Source: DASRAJ01 sp039920305
GTDB lineage: Bacteria > Bacteroidota > Bacteroidia > Chitinophagales > UBA10324
Length of the DNA stretch: 28,187 nt
Direction of reading: 5' to 3'
Assembly (NCBI GenBank): GCA_039920305.1
Contig: JBDSEA010000186.1
Location: forward strand, 1-28,187
Positions 8,371 to 15,553 of this stretch are shown here, piece by piece. The position numbers and the translations under genes are program-made. The notes below the pieces were generated by a model. The model made no database searches. It was not told the DNA's origin and saw nothing but the letters and a program-made list of their open reading frames with translations. Every line of letters starts with the position of its first letter. The first letter of the stretch is position 1.

Positions 8371-9762
8371 CTAATTGGATTTTACTTCTGACACAAGTTT
8401 TTGAAGGGTTGCTTTCGCATCTCCAAAAAGCATTCTTGTTTTTGGCTCATAGAATAGTTCATTTTCTATGCCAGCATACCCGGCATTCATGCTTCGCTTC
8501 ATTACAATTACATTCTGGGCCAGCTCCACATCAAGAACAGGCATGCCATAAATGGGAGAGGATTTATCTGTTTTTGCTGCAGGGTTTACCACATCATTAG
8601 CGCCCACGACTATCACTGCATCGGTGGAATTAAATTCATTATTGGCATCTTCCATTTCCATCAGCTTATCATAGGACACATCGGCTTCAGCAAGCAATAC
8701 ATTCATATGACCGGGCATTCTACCAGCTACCGGATGAATGGCATATTTTACCTCAACACCCTTTTCTTCCAGTAATTTTTCAAGCTCATGAACGGTGTGC
8801 TGTGCCTGCGCAACAGCAAGACCATAGCCGGGAACTATCATTACCTTCTTTGAATAGCTTAGAAGCACACCTGCGTCAGCAATTGAAATTTCCTTCACTG
8901 TGCGCACCTCCTTGCCATCTGCGCTTTTTGCTGCAGTCTTGCCGAAAGAGCCAATGATCACATTGAGCAATGAGCGGTTCATGGCACGGCACATCAAAAT
9001 AGTAAGGATGGTGCCCGCAGAGCCTACAAGAATGCCACCGGTGAGCATCACCTGATTGCTGTAAATAAAACCTGTACAAGCAGCGGCAACACCTGTGAAT
9101 GAGTTGAGCAGGGATATTACTACCGGCATATCAGCCCCACCAATCGGCAGCACGAATAGTATCCCGTAACATAATGTCATCACGACCATAAGGATCAAGA
9201 TCAGCATATGAGGCTGGCCATGCAGGGTCAGGTAGCCGCCCACTGCAACAGTTGCAAGCAATAGCCCGGTATTGATGAACATTTGACCCGGAAAAGCTTT
9301 ATCACCAATGTTACCGTTCAGTTTTCCGAATGCGATCATGCTGCCTGAAAATGATGTTCCGCCAATCAGCAGTCCGGCAAGCGTTACAGCGATGATATTC
9401 CATTGATTGGTTTCCGCCATGTGCGGATATTCAATAATGGAAATGATGGCGGCGCAAGCGCCTCCCATACCGTTAAAAAGTGAAACCATTTGGGGCATCG
9501 CGGTCATCTTCACTCGCCTTGCGGCCATCCATCCGAGTACGGATCCCACGGTGATGCCGCCAAATATCCATCCATAGTTATGTAGATGATTCCCTTTGCC
9601 ATCAGTATATAAGAAAATGGTTGCAAGAATAGCGAGCGTCATTCCGGTCCCGGCAATTATGTTTCCTCTGCGCGCCGTTTCGGGATGGCTCAATTGTTTT
9701 AATCCTACAATAAAAGTAACGGAGCCAATGAGGTAGCTAATCCAGAGTATAATTTCATGCAT
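8371..9762 (-). CDS. pntB: NAD(P) transhydrogenase subunit beta
   Basis: A 463-residue beta subunit, essentially the length of E. coli PntB. With the alpha subunits it couples hydride transfer from NADH to NADP+ to proton entry across the inner membrane, supplying NADPH. The N-terminal two thirds is membrane-embedded with about nine hydrophobic helices. The C-terminal domain III has the NADP-binding GYGLAVAQAQ, HPVAGRMPGHMNVLLAEA, VGANDVVNPAA and VMKRSMNAGYAG motifs. It is the last gene of pntAA-pntAB-pntB, 89 nt after pntAB. The intervening DNA is AT-rich with no clear gene or terminator. Confidence 0.96.
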   Translation of the reverse strand: MHEIILWISYLIGSVTFIVGLKQLSHPETARRGNIIAGTGMTLAILATIFLYTDGKGNHLHNYGWIFGGITVGSVLGWMAARRVKMTAMPQMVSLFNGMGGACAAIISIIEYPHMAETNQWNIIAVTLAGLLIGGTSFSGSMIAFGKLNGNIGDKAFPGQMFINTGLLLATVAVGGYLTLHGQPHMLILILMVVMTLCYGILFVLPIGGADMPVVISLLNSFTGVAAACTGFIYSNQVMLTGGILVGSAGTILTILMCRAMNRSLLNVIIGSFGKTAAKSADGKEVRTVKEISIADAGVLLSYSKKVMIVPGYGLAVAQAQHTVHELEKLLEEKGVEVKYAIHPVAGRMPGHMNVLLAEADVSYDKLMEMEDANNEFNSTDAVIVVGANDVVNPAAKTDKSSPIYGMPVLDVELAQNVIVMKRSMNAGYAGIENELFYEPKTRMLFGDAKATLQKLVSEVKSN

Positions 9763-9851
9763 GATTTAAGCTTAAATTCTAAAATTTAGTTTTCCTATTT
9801 CCACTTTTCAATATCTTATTGATCTGCGAAAAGGGCTGAAAAAGTTAAGGT

Positions 9852-10160
9852 CTATCTTTTCTTTTTCTTAAATAATTCCAGCATTCTGTCAGTCACTACA
9901 AATCCACCGACTACATTCAGTGTACCGAGTATTACTGCAAAAAATCCAAGAATAAGAGTTAGAGAATGCCCTTCCGCGGCATTTCCCATTACAATGATCG
10001 CACCGATGATCACTACCCCATGGATTGCATTCGCGCCTGACATGAGGGGAGTATGCAGCACAGTAGGCACATGAGAGATCACTTCAATACCGAGGAATAT
10101 GGAGAGTATGATAATGAAAATCAAATCACGGTTATCATATAAGAAACTGAAAAGTTGCAT
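9852..10160 (-). CDS. pntAB: NAD(P) transhydrogenase subunit alpha, membrane part
   Basis: A 102-residue protein equal to the C-terminal membrane domain of E. coli PntA, encoded separately here as in many bacteria. It has three to four hydrophobic helices with the typical sequences LGIEVISHVPTVLHTPLMSG, ANAIHGVVIIGAIIV and LGTLNVVGGFVVTDRML. It forms the proton channel with PntB. It lies between pntAA (121 nt upstream) and pntB (89 nt downstream). The upstream spacer carries two copies of ATTGAATTAAA about 67 nt apart, which may be chance in AT-rich DNA. Confidence 0.94.
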   Translation of the reverse strand: MQLFSFLYDNRDLIFIIILSIFLGIEVISHVPTVLHTPLMSGANAIHGVVIIGAIIVMGNAAEGHSLTLILGFFAVILGTLNVVGGFVVTDRMLELFKKKKR

Positions 10161-10281
10161 AGGATAATAAGATTTTGATGGTAGTTATTGAATTAAATTC
10201 TAAATGAGGAAAATTGAAAGGATCTTAAAATCGAAAAATAAATGGTGTCAGTAATTGAATTAAAAATTCATTTGAAAATTT

Positions 10282-11415
10282 TTAAGCCACCGGAGTTGAA
10301 ATAATATCCTTTACACGCGGGCTGATTATTTCTTTTTTGTGTGTGATACAGGTTCCCTTCACAATGTCATCATCGGTATTCACGTGCATTGTTCCATTCT
10401 TAAGCATGAGCTTTAAAAAGTTAATGATGTTTTTGCCGTACATCCTGCTTGCGTCTGCGGGCATGGTGGAAGGGATATTGGAGTTACCGATAATCGTAAC
10501 TCCATTTGAAGTGGTGTATACTTCATTGTTTTTTGTCAGCTCACAATTTCCGCCTGTAGAAGCAGCAAGATCCACAATCACACTTCCTGATTTCATAACA
10601 GCCACTGTTTCCTTTGGCACCAGCAGGGGCGCCTTTTTACCCGGAATCTGCGCCGTACATATTATTACATCTGACTTTAAAGAGTGCTCAAAAATTACCT
10701 GCTTCTGCTTTTCCAGAAACTCATTTGTTTGTTCCACTGCATAGCCTCCGGCAGTGGAAGACTCTGCTGCCCCATCCACTTCTACGAATTTAGCGCCAAG
10801 TGATTTCACCTCCTCCTTTACTGCACTTCGTGTATCGAATGCTTCAACAACAGCCCCAAGTCTTTTTGCTGTAGCAATTGCCTGCAACCCTGCCACACCT
10901 GCGCCGATGATGAGGACCTTTGCAGGAGTAATACTTCCGGCAGCCGTCATAAACATCGGGAAGAATTTAGGCAGATGTGTGGCGGCAATCAATATTGCTT
11001 TATAGCCAGACACGGTGGCCTGGGATGAAAGAATATCCATCGATTGGGCGCGGGTAGTCCTTGGTACCATATCCATGCTAAATGAAGTGATGTTGCGATT
11101 CAGGAATCTCAGTACTGCTTCCTGATGGAACAGGGGCTGATAGGAACAAAGCAATCCTGCACCTTCCCGGATTTTCTGTAATTCACCATCCCCAGGTAAG
11201 GTGATACCGATGACCAGGTCACTGTTTAATACTATCTCCCTCGGGCTGATTTTGCATCCGGCATTTACATATTCAGCATCGTAAGCAAAGGCTGATGCTC
11301 CGGCATTTGCCTCAACCTGAACCTCAAAATTCAATTTTACAAATTGCCCGGCAATTTCAGGAAGACATGAAACGCGCTTTTCGTCAGCAGGTTCTTTAAG
11401 AATTCCAATGGTCAT
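10282..11415 (-). CDS. pntAA: NAD(P) transhydrogenase subunit alpha, NAD-binding part
   Basis: A 377-residue cytosolic domain I of the transhydrogenase, which binds NAD(H). It has the alanine dehydrogenase/PNT fold: an N-terminal IGILKEPADEKRV, the RTTRAQSMDILSSQA region (119-133), and a Rossmann motif GAGVAG (171-176) followed by the acceptor-side EAFDTR. It lacks the membrane tail, which is supplied by the next gene. It is the first gene of the pnt operon. A perfect -7 box lies 46 nt upstream, and three 11-bp direct repeats fall in the short predicted 5' leader. Confidence 0.96.
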   Translation of the reverse strand: MTIGILKEPADEKRVSCLPEIAGQFVKLNFEVQVEANAGASAFAYDAEYVNAGCKISPREIVLNSDLVIGITLPGDGELQKIREGAGLLCSYQPLFHQEAVLRFLNRNITSFSMDMVPRTTRAQSMDILSSQATVSGYKAILIAATHLPKFFPMFMTAAGSITPAKVLIIGAGVAGLQAIATAKRLGAVVEAFDTRSAVKEEVKSLGAKFVEVDGAAESSTAGGYAVEQTNEFLEKQKQVIFEHSLKSDVIICTAQIPGKKAPLLVPKETVAVMKSGSVIVDLAASTGGNCELTKNNEVYTTSNGVTIIGNSNIPSTMPADASRMYGKNIINFLKLMLKNGTMHVNTDDDIVKGTCITHKKEIISPRVKDIISTPVA

Positions 11416-11434
11416 GAGTGTTTAATTATTAAAC

Positions 11435-11467
11435 GGCTGAATACAGGCTGATAGCAGGCTGCAAAAA
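11435..11467 (-). repeat. Three 11-bp direct repeats in the pnt promoter/leader
   Basis: GGCTG occurs at 11435, 11446 and 11457 on the plus strand, exactly 11 bp apart. The units read GGCTGAATACA, GGCTGATAGCA and GGCTGCAAAAA. They span from the predicted -7 box into the leader of pntAA. One repeat per helical turn suits a protein operator, but a chance tandem duplication is possible. Confidence 0.55.
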
Positions 11468-11469
11468 TA
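11462..11469 (-). promoter_or_regulatory. -7 promoter box of the pnt operon
   Basis: The minus strand reads TATTTTTG, a perfect TAnnTTTG. Transcription would begin around 11455, giving a leader of about 40 nt before the pntAA ATG. No convincing TTTG was found at the -33 spacing. The box overlaps the last 11-bp repeat. Confidence 0.45.
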
Positions 11470-11509
11470 GAAAAACAAAGGTTGTTTGAAGAGGGTTATT
11501 GCGTCTGAA

Positions 11510-11980
11510 TTACAGGTGAACCTGTAACTCTATTTCCTCCGGAACGAATGCCCTGGCATCACCGCCATTCACAATAACATCCCGTACGATGGATGAGGAA
11601 ACAACAGAAAGTGAGGGGTTGGCGAGAATAAAAATTGTTTCAACACTTCTGTTTAGAACCCGGTTTGTTTGAGATACCACCTTTTCAAATTCAAAATCTC
11701 CGGAGCTTCTAATACCCCGCAAAATAAATGCAGAGCCATGTTTCTCGCAGAAATTAACTGTAAGTCCTGTATAGCTCTCAATAGAAATTCGTGGCTCAAA
11801 TTCGTAGATCTTTTTCAGCCATCCTATTCTTTTTTCAAGGGCAAATAAATATTTCTTCTGTGAGTTCACACCGATGCCGATGATGATGCTATCGAATAGA
11901 GGCAACCCGCGGTTGATGATATCGATGTGGCCGATGGTAACTGGATCGAAGGAGCCGGGGAAAACTGCAATTCTTCTCAT
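11510..11980 (-). CDS. coaD: Phosphopantetheine adenylyltransferase
   Basis: CoaD transfers AMP from ATP to 4'-phosphopantetheine, the penultimate step of coenzyme A synthesis, in the cytosol. The 156-residue length is typical. It has the N-terminal nucleotidyltransferase motif PGSFDPVTIGH (TxGH at 15-18), the ILRGIRSSGDFEFE loop and the C-terminal SSSIVRDVIVNGGDARAFVP. Its ATG overlaps the rsmD stop (ATGA), so the two are translationally coupled, an arrangement also common elsewhere. Transcription continues toward pntAA, which appears to have its own promoter. Confidence 0.96.
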   Translation of the reverse strand: MRRIAVFPGSFDPVTIGHIDIINRGLPLFDSIIIGIGVNSQKKYLFALEKRIGWLKKIYEFEPRISIESYTGLTVNFCEKHGSAFILRGIRSSGDFEFEKVVSQTNRVLNRSVETIFILANPSLSVVSSSIVRDVIVNGGDARAFVPEEIELQVHL

Positions 11981-12528
11981 GAAGTCGGGTGGGTTAGCTT
12001 TTTAAAAAAATGAAAATTGGTCTGACCATAATTTGTTCTGCGAAAAAATCCGGGAAGCTCTTTAAAATCATAATGCTGATTTGTTTCCAGAATAAACCAT
12101 CCATCATCCCTTAAGATATTTAATTCCAAAACTTTGGAAGGAATATCTCCAATGTTTTCCAGAGCGTAGGGCGGACCTGCGAAAATGACGTCAAATTGCT
12201 CACGTTGACTTTCTATATACCTGAACACATCACTTCTTATGACTTCAATAGATTCGATCTTCCATTCCTTGTTCATCTTCCTTATAAACAGGTTACAGGA
12301 TTCATCTTTATCTACTGATACAATCCGCCTGCAGCTACGTGAGGCAAATTCAAAACTAATGCTTCCTGTGCCACTGAACAGATCGAGAAAACTTATCTCC
12401 TGAAAATCAAAATGATTGTTTAAAATATTGAACAAAGCAGTTTTTGCAAAATCTGTAGTCGGACGCGTATGGGTGAGCTTATCAGGATAAAACCTTCTGC
12501 CCCCCAGAGATCCGGATATTACACGCAT
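11977..12528 (-). CDS. rsmD: 16S rRNA (guanine966-N2)-methyltransferase RsmD
   Basis: An SAM-dependent methyltransferase of the RsmD family acting on the small-subunit rRNA. N-terminal MRVISGSLGGRRFYPD and TRPTTDFAKTALFNIL are family signatures, and SAM motif I is FLDLFSGTGSISFEF. The expected catalytic (D/N)PPY motif reads GPPY (codons at 12166-12177), so its first residue is Gly instead of Asp. An ATG at 12540 would overlap the upstream gene. I prefer the ATG at 12528, which gives the usual N-terminus 2 nt after the DUF3822 stop. It lies between the DUF3822 gene and coaD in one operon. Confidence 0.9.
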   Translation of the reverse strand: MRVISGSLGGRRFYPDKLTHTRPTTDFAKTALFNILNNHFDFQEISFLDLFSGTGSISFEFASRSCRRIVSVDKDESCNLFIRKMNKEWKIESIEVIRSDVFRYIESQREQFDVIFAGPPYALENIGDIPSKVLELNILRDDGWFILETNQHYDFKELPGFFRRTNYGQTNFHFFKKLTHPTS

Positions 12529-12530
12529 CT

Positions 12531-13382
12531 CTAAAGGCAAAAAAGTGAATAGTAAAAATGGGCAGGAAACGGGTAATCAGCATGGAATTTCATTGCCCCC
12601 GGAGGTTTAATAAATTTAATAAGGCGTATGTATTTGAACATGATTTGATAAATCTGTGATTGCTTCATAATCTCCCCTGATAAAACGATTGGAACACTTT
12701 CAGGGTCAAGATGTAGCTGCTTGTACGTTGCCATTAAATAATAGCCAAAATCCTCCGGTGTCTGATATAAAAAAATATTAGCAAACATTAATTTTCTATC
12801 ACAGAGGACAATCAATTGCAAGTAATTCGAATGTACATTACAATACACAGTTTTGTCAGAGCTGTAATTTGAAAGCTCAGTAATTTGCTTTGTAACCGAA
12901 TGCGATAGTGTAAAATTTCCAAATGTGCTTTTTATATCGTTTAATAATGAGTTAGACACCGTATATACCAGCTCTGCGTCAATATCCGGGATATGGCTGT
13001 TAAAGATTTCTAAATCATCACCTGATACAGCAAACTTTTCATACCAGAGGTTTATTAATTCTTTTCCCGCGAATTCGCGGGGAAAAATGGAAAAAGAAAT
13101 GTTCGAAACAGCCGCGTGTACTTCGAGAAAGGGCTTAGCTAAAATGATATCATCATGAAGTATTGCTTCTGTAAATTTAGAAGGATGATTTTTTGTCGCG
13201 GCTTTCTGGTAGGGTTGTAAATACAATAGCTGCCGGCTGCTATGATCGATAAGCATGTATTCAATTCCGAAAGGAGAAAATTGGATTTTCAGCACTGTTT
13301 TCTCCGGAGCCAAATTCAGGATTTGCTCTTGACCATATGGCTCTCCTTTGATATAAAGATGTGAAACAGTGGACATTTCCAT
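12531..13382 (-). CDS. DUF3822 family protein
   Basis: A 283-residue cytosolic protein of unknown function. It looks like the DUF3822 family, which in Bacteroidota is habitually encoded beside rsmD and coaD, as here. No catalytic motif is evident. The fold may resemble the actin/ASKHA-like type of cell-division or pilus proteins, but that is only an impression from alternating beta segments such as TVLKIQFSPFGIEYMLID and LQLIVLCDRKLMFANIF. The ATG at 13382 is supported by a perfect -7 box 5 nt upstream. It heads the DUF3822-rsmD-coaD operon. The coding sequence contains a near-perfect 24-nt palindrome (13062-13085). Confidence 0.75.
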   Translation of the reverse strand: MEMSTVSHLYIKGEPYGQEQILNLAPEKTVLKIQFSPFGIEYMLIDHSSRQLLYLQPYQKAATKNHPSKFTEAILHDDIILAKPFLEVHAAVSNISFSIFPREFAGKELINLWYEKFAVSGDDLEIFNSHIPDIDAELVYTVSNSLLNDIKSTFGNFTLSHSVTKQITELSNYSSDKTVYCNVHSNYLQLIVLCDRKLMFANIFLYQTPEDFGYYLMATYKQLHLDPESVPIVLSGEIMKQSQIYQIMFKYIRLIKFIKPPGAMKFHADYPFPAHFYYSLFCL

Positions 13383-13387
13383 TGCCT

Positions 13388-13395
13388 CAAAAGTA
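13388..13395 (-). promoter_or_regulatory. -7 promoter box of the DUF3822-rsmD-coaD operon
   Basis: The minus strand reads TACTTTTG, a perfect TAnnTTTG ending 5 nt before the ATG at 13382, implying a leaderless or nearly leaderless mRNA. No TTTG is seen at the -33 distance. Confidence 0.5.
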
Positions 13396-13427
13396 AATAC
13401 CTTATGATGAAATTGAATTATAACAGA

Positions 13428-13958
13428 TTAATTATCCTCCTTACCGTTTGACAGAGAGCCGAGATAGCTGTTCCAGTCAGTTTTGAGATAGGTGTTTTCT
13501 CCGAAATATTTCAGGATGGAAACCATCATGTCAGCTTTCTGAAATCCCGGTACTGCTGAAAGTACGTTAAGTTTTTCATCGAGAAAGGTAGTTGTCGGAT
13601 AACCAGTGGAATTCGCCATGAGTATCTGCGAAAGTGTATTAATCCTCCGCTGAGCGTCATAGGAATAGTCTGCTCCTTTAAAAGAAATTTTATCCTTCAA
13701 TTCGGCATTGAACTTAACTGCGTAAAAGTTCTTGTTAATATAATCCACTACCTGCGGATCCTTATAGGTTGTTGCATCAAGCCTCTTGCACCACCCGCAC
13801 CAGTCAGTATATATATCAACTATGATTTTTCTGGGCTGATCCTGAGCAAGTTTTTCAGCTTCATTAATTGAAATCCACTTGATGCTGCTTTTCTCTTGTG
13901 CAATCACTGAAAATGAAGATGCCATGAGAGCAATAAAAATAATTCTGTTGATTTTCAT
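13428..13958 (-). CDS. Exported thioredoxin-fold protein
   Basis: A 176-residue protein with a cleavable signal peptide (about 1-20, ending SVIAQ). The thioredoxin fold carries a redox-active pair in DWCGWCKRLD (C54 and C57) and a likely cis-Pro in TGYPTTTFLDE. CGWC with a following KRLD is typical of Bacteroidota thioredoxin_7/DUF255-like periplasmic proteins rather than classic TrxA (CGPC). It probably reduces or shuffles disulfides in the periplasm; the partner is unknown. It lies 48 nt downstream of the Hpt gene and has its own -7 box candidate, so it may be a separate unit. Confidence 0.85.
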   Translation of the reverse strand: MKINRIIFIALMASSFSVIAQEKSSIKWISINEAEKLAQDQPRKIIVDIYTDWCGWCKRLDATTYKDPQVVDYINKNFYAVKFNAELKDKISFKGADYSYDAQRRINTLSQILMANSTGYPTTTFLDEKLNVLSAVPGFQKADMMVSILKYFGENTYLKTDWNSYLGSLSNGKEDN

Positions 13959-13990
13959 GTTGAATATTTTCTTGTTGGAACATTCCTTGA

Positions 13991-13998
13991 CAAATTTA
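13991..13998 (-). promoter_or_regulatory. -7 promoter box for the thioredoxin-like gene
   Basis: The minus strand reads TAAATTTG, a perfect TAnnTTTG 32 nt before the ATG at 13958. A TTTG at 14022-14025 on the minus strand lies 23 nt further upstream, slightly too far for an ideal -33. Confidence 0.4.
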
Positions 13999-14006
13999 AT
14001 TCCATT

Positions 14007-14363
14007 TCATGTTAAAGTGACCAAAGTATGTTTTATCGCATCAATTGACCTTTCAGCAGCCCCCTCCAAATGGGAAATGAGAATTGGAATATTTTGTGGG
14101 GCTGATTCCTGAACAGATTCCAGCTCAATTTTTTCTATCAGTGCCTGTACAGAGGTTAAACCAACAAAGATAACCTGAGGCTTTAAGCTATGTAACAGAA
14201 TATTGAGCTCAGTGGATTTGCCATCAGAAGCTGCAAGTTGTATTAATTGAATTTGCTCCGGGAAAGATTCAAGAAAAGTATTCATGTAGGCTGCCATTTT
14301 TTTCTTATCCCCTCGGCAAAATTCATTCAAAAAATCCAGGTTTAACTCAGCCTGTTTTTCCAT
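14007..14363 (-). CDS. Stand-alone Hpt (histidine phosphotransfer) protein
   Basis: A 118-residue helical protein resembling a single Hpt domain. The phosphoacceptor would be H57 in ILLHSLKPQ, which fits the family pattern AHxLKG(S/A) with Q in place of G. A FCRGDKKKMAAYMNTFLESFPEQ helix precedes it. Hpt proteins relay phosphate between receiver domains and histidine kinases. No hybrid kinase is encoded nearby, so its partners are unknown. It is divergent from the LytTR regulator gene 484 nt away. The G-to-Q change after the HxLK core may affect packing but not the acceptor His. Confidence 0.8.
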   Translation of the reverse strand: MEKQAELNLDFLNEFCRGDKKKMAAYMNTFLESFPEQIQLIQLAASDGKSTELNILLHSLKPQVIFVGLTSVQALIEKIELESVQESAPQNIPILISHLEGAAERSIDAIKHTLVTLT

Positions 14364-14847
14364 TCAATTAATTTATTGATACAATTTCAATATTTCCAGC
14401 CAACTCAATATGTATAAACCAATAAGAGAGATGAAAATAAACCGAAACAATAATAAATAAAAAACGAGGTTCACACATACACTCCTTTTCTTTAGAGCGC
14501 TGAAAAATATGCATTCAGCAATAATCAAGCTTATTTTATCACTGAATCAGGTGTAAAAATGATTCTGCCTGTCGGGTTAGTTTCAGAAATATCTGGCAGA
14601 CCAAGTTTAAGCCATGACGAATTCAAATTCTGATGATCATACAAAAAAAGGAGGATCATAAATTGATCCTCCAATATGAAACCCTGATCACGATACAGCC
14701 ATAATATAGCTGCTGATAAAATATTGATATAAACTATGGATTCAAAACTATGTTGATACTGTACAATCCCTGTGTAATAATCTGCGAGGCCGCTAAGAAA
14801 ATCTGCGGAAAGGCTATTTTCACTGACAAAAGTCCCGGCTAACTCAA
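14364..14847. other. 484-nt divergent interval without an assigned gene
   Basis: The interval lies between the divergent Hpt and LytTR genes. Three things are visible. A minus-strand open frame (14531-14854) contains a terminator-like hairpin; both are listed separately. A 33-codon minus-strand frame (14474-14373) begins with GTG, with AAGGAG 7 nt upstream, and encodes a hydrophobic peptide (NLVFYLLLFRFIF...). An overlapping 48-codon ATG frame starts at 14514. A near-consensus -7 box, TATTTTTC (minus, 14502-14509), could serve the Hpt gene. No RNA family is recognised. Confidence 0.5.
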
Positions 14848-14854
14848 ATGAAGG
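14531..14854 (-). pseudogene. Unassigned 107-codon open frame lacking a conventional start
   Basis: On the minus strand the frame is open from after a TGA at 14855-14857 to a TAA at 14531-14533. The translation looks protein-like (for example SADFLSGLADYYTGIVQYQ, LNSSWLKLGLPDISETNP) and codon use is ordinary. There is no ATG, GTG or TTG in the first half; the first are TTG and ATG around the hairpin at 14650-14672. A GTG at 14823 in another frame follows a near-consensus -7 box (GACTTTTG, 14827-14834) and starts MKIAFPQIFLAASQ, but stops after 29 codons. It may be a decayed gene, a frameshifted gene or a chance open frame. No homologue is recognised. Confidence 0.3.
14643..14672 (-). terminator. 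Terminator-like hairpin reading leftward
   Basis: A perfect 9-bp inverted repeat (GGAGGATCA at 14650-14658, TGATCCTCC at 14664-14672) has a 5-nt loop. On the minus strand it is followed immediately by seven T (plus-strand A-run 14643-14649). This is a textbook intrinsic terminator for leftward transcription. It lies inside the unassigned open frame, so it either ends an unrecognised short transcript from the 14.7-14.85 kb region or marks the frame as non-coding. Confidence 0.6.
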
Positions 14855-15543
14855 TCACTTGCATTATAGTTGATGATATGAAACTCAACAGAGATGTTAT
14901 GGACGATTTGATTGCAGGTGTTAACTTTTTAACCGCAATGGGAAGCTTTTCGAATGCGGAAGCGGCTTTGAATGCGCTCAACGAGCTTGAGCCGGATGTG
15001 GTATTTCTGGATATTGAAATGCCGGGAATGAATGGATTACAGTTTCTCAATTCAATTGTTCATCCGCCAATGGCAATTCTTACCACTTCGCATCGAAAAT
15101 ATGCGGTGGAAGGGTTTGAAATGAATGTGTTTGATTATCTCCTGAAACCTATTACAAGGGAGCGTTTTGCAAAATGCGCGGCACGGCTCTACCGTCATTT
15201 CAAAACATTAAAGAAACCGTGGACTGCAGATCAGATGTTTATTAAATCAGGCAATAAATTTATGAGAGTGAGGATCTCAGAAATTTTATTTGTTGAGGCA
15301 ATGCGTGATTTTGTTATGGTCCACACGGAAAAGGCCAGGTACATGATCCTGCAAAGCCTGAAGGAATTTTCAGCACATCTTCCTGATGACAAATTCGTGC
15401 GCATTCATCGCTCGTACACAGTTCCTATCGAAAAGATTGAATATATAGAAGGGAATAAAGTGAAAATCCAGAACCAGGAGATACCGATTGGTGACAGTTA
15501 CAGAAGCAGCGTGTTGAAATTATTATTGGGAAGAGAATCTTAA
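14848..15543 (+). CDS. LytTR-type response regulator
   Basis: A 231-residue transcription regulator. The receiver domain (about 1-120) has the acidic pair D9/D10, phosphoacceptor D55 in VVFLDIEMPGMNG, TTSH and the Lys in DYLLKPI. The LytTR DNA-binding domain (about 130-231) has the characteristic FIKSGNKFMRVRISEILFVEA, FVRIHRSYTVPIEKI and IGDSYR. Such regulators usually pair with a 7TM or LytS-like kinase encoded next door, but none is present here. ubiX follows 10 nt after its stop, so the two are probably cotranscribed. Targets are unknown. Confidence 0.93.
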   Translation: MKVTCIIVDDMKLNRDVMDDLIAGVNFLTAMGSFSNAEAALNALNELEPDVVFLDIEMPGMNGLQFLNSIVHPPMAILTTSHRKYAVEGFEMNVFDYLLKPITRERFAKCAARLYRHFKTLKKPWTADQMFIKSGNKFMRVRISEILFVEAMRDFVMVHTEKARYMILQSLKEFSAHLPDDKFVRIHRSYTVPIEKIEYIEGNKVKIQNQEIPIGDSYRSSVLKLLLGRES

Positions 15544-15553
15544 ATTTATCACG

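Noticed and set aside
10188..10265. Two copies of ATTGAATTAAA in the pntAA-pntAB spacer
   Set aside because: Low-complexity AT-rich DNA; a chance match is likely.
10337..10744. 135-codon plus-strand frame
   Set aside because: Antisense to pntAA, a highly conserved gene; it is a by-product of that gene's codon use.
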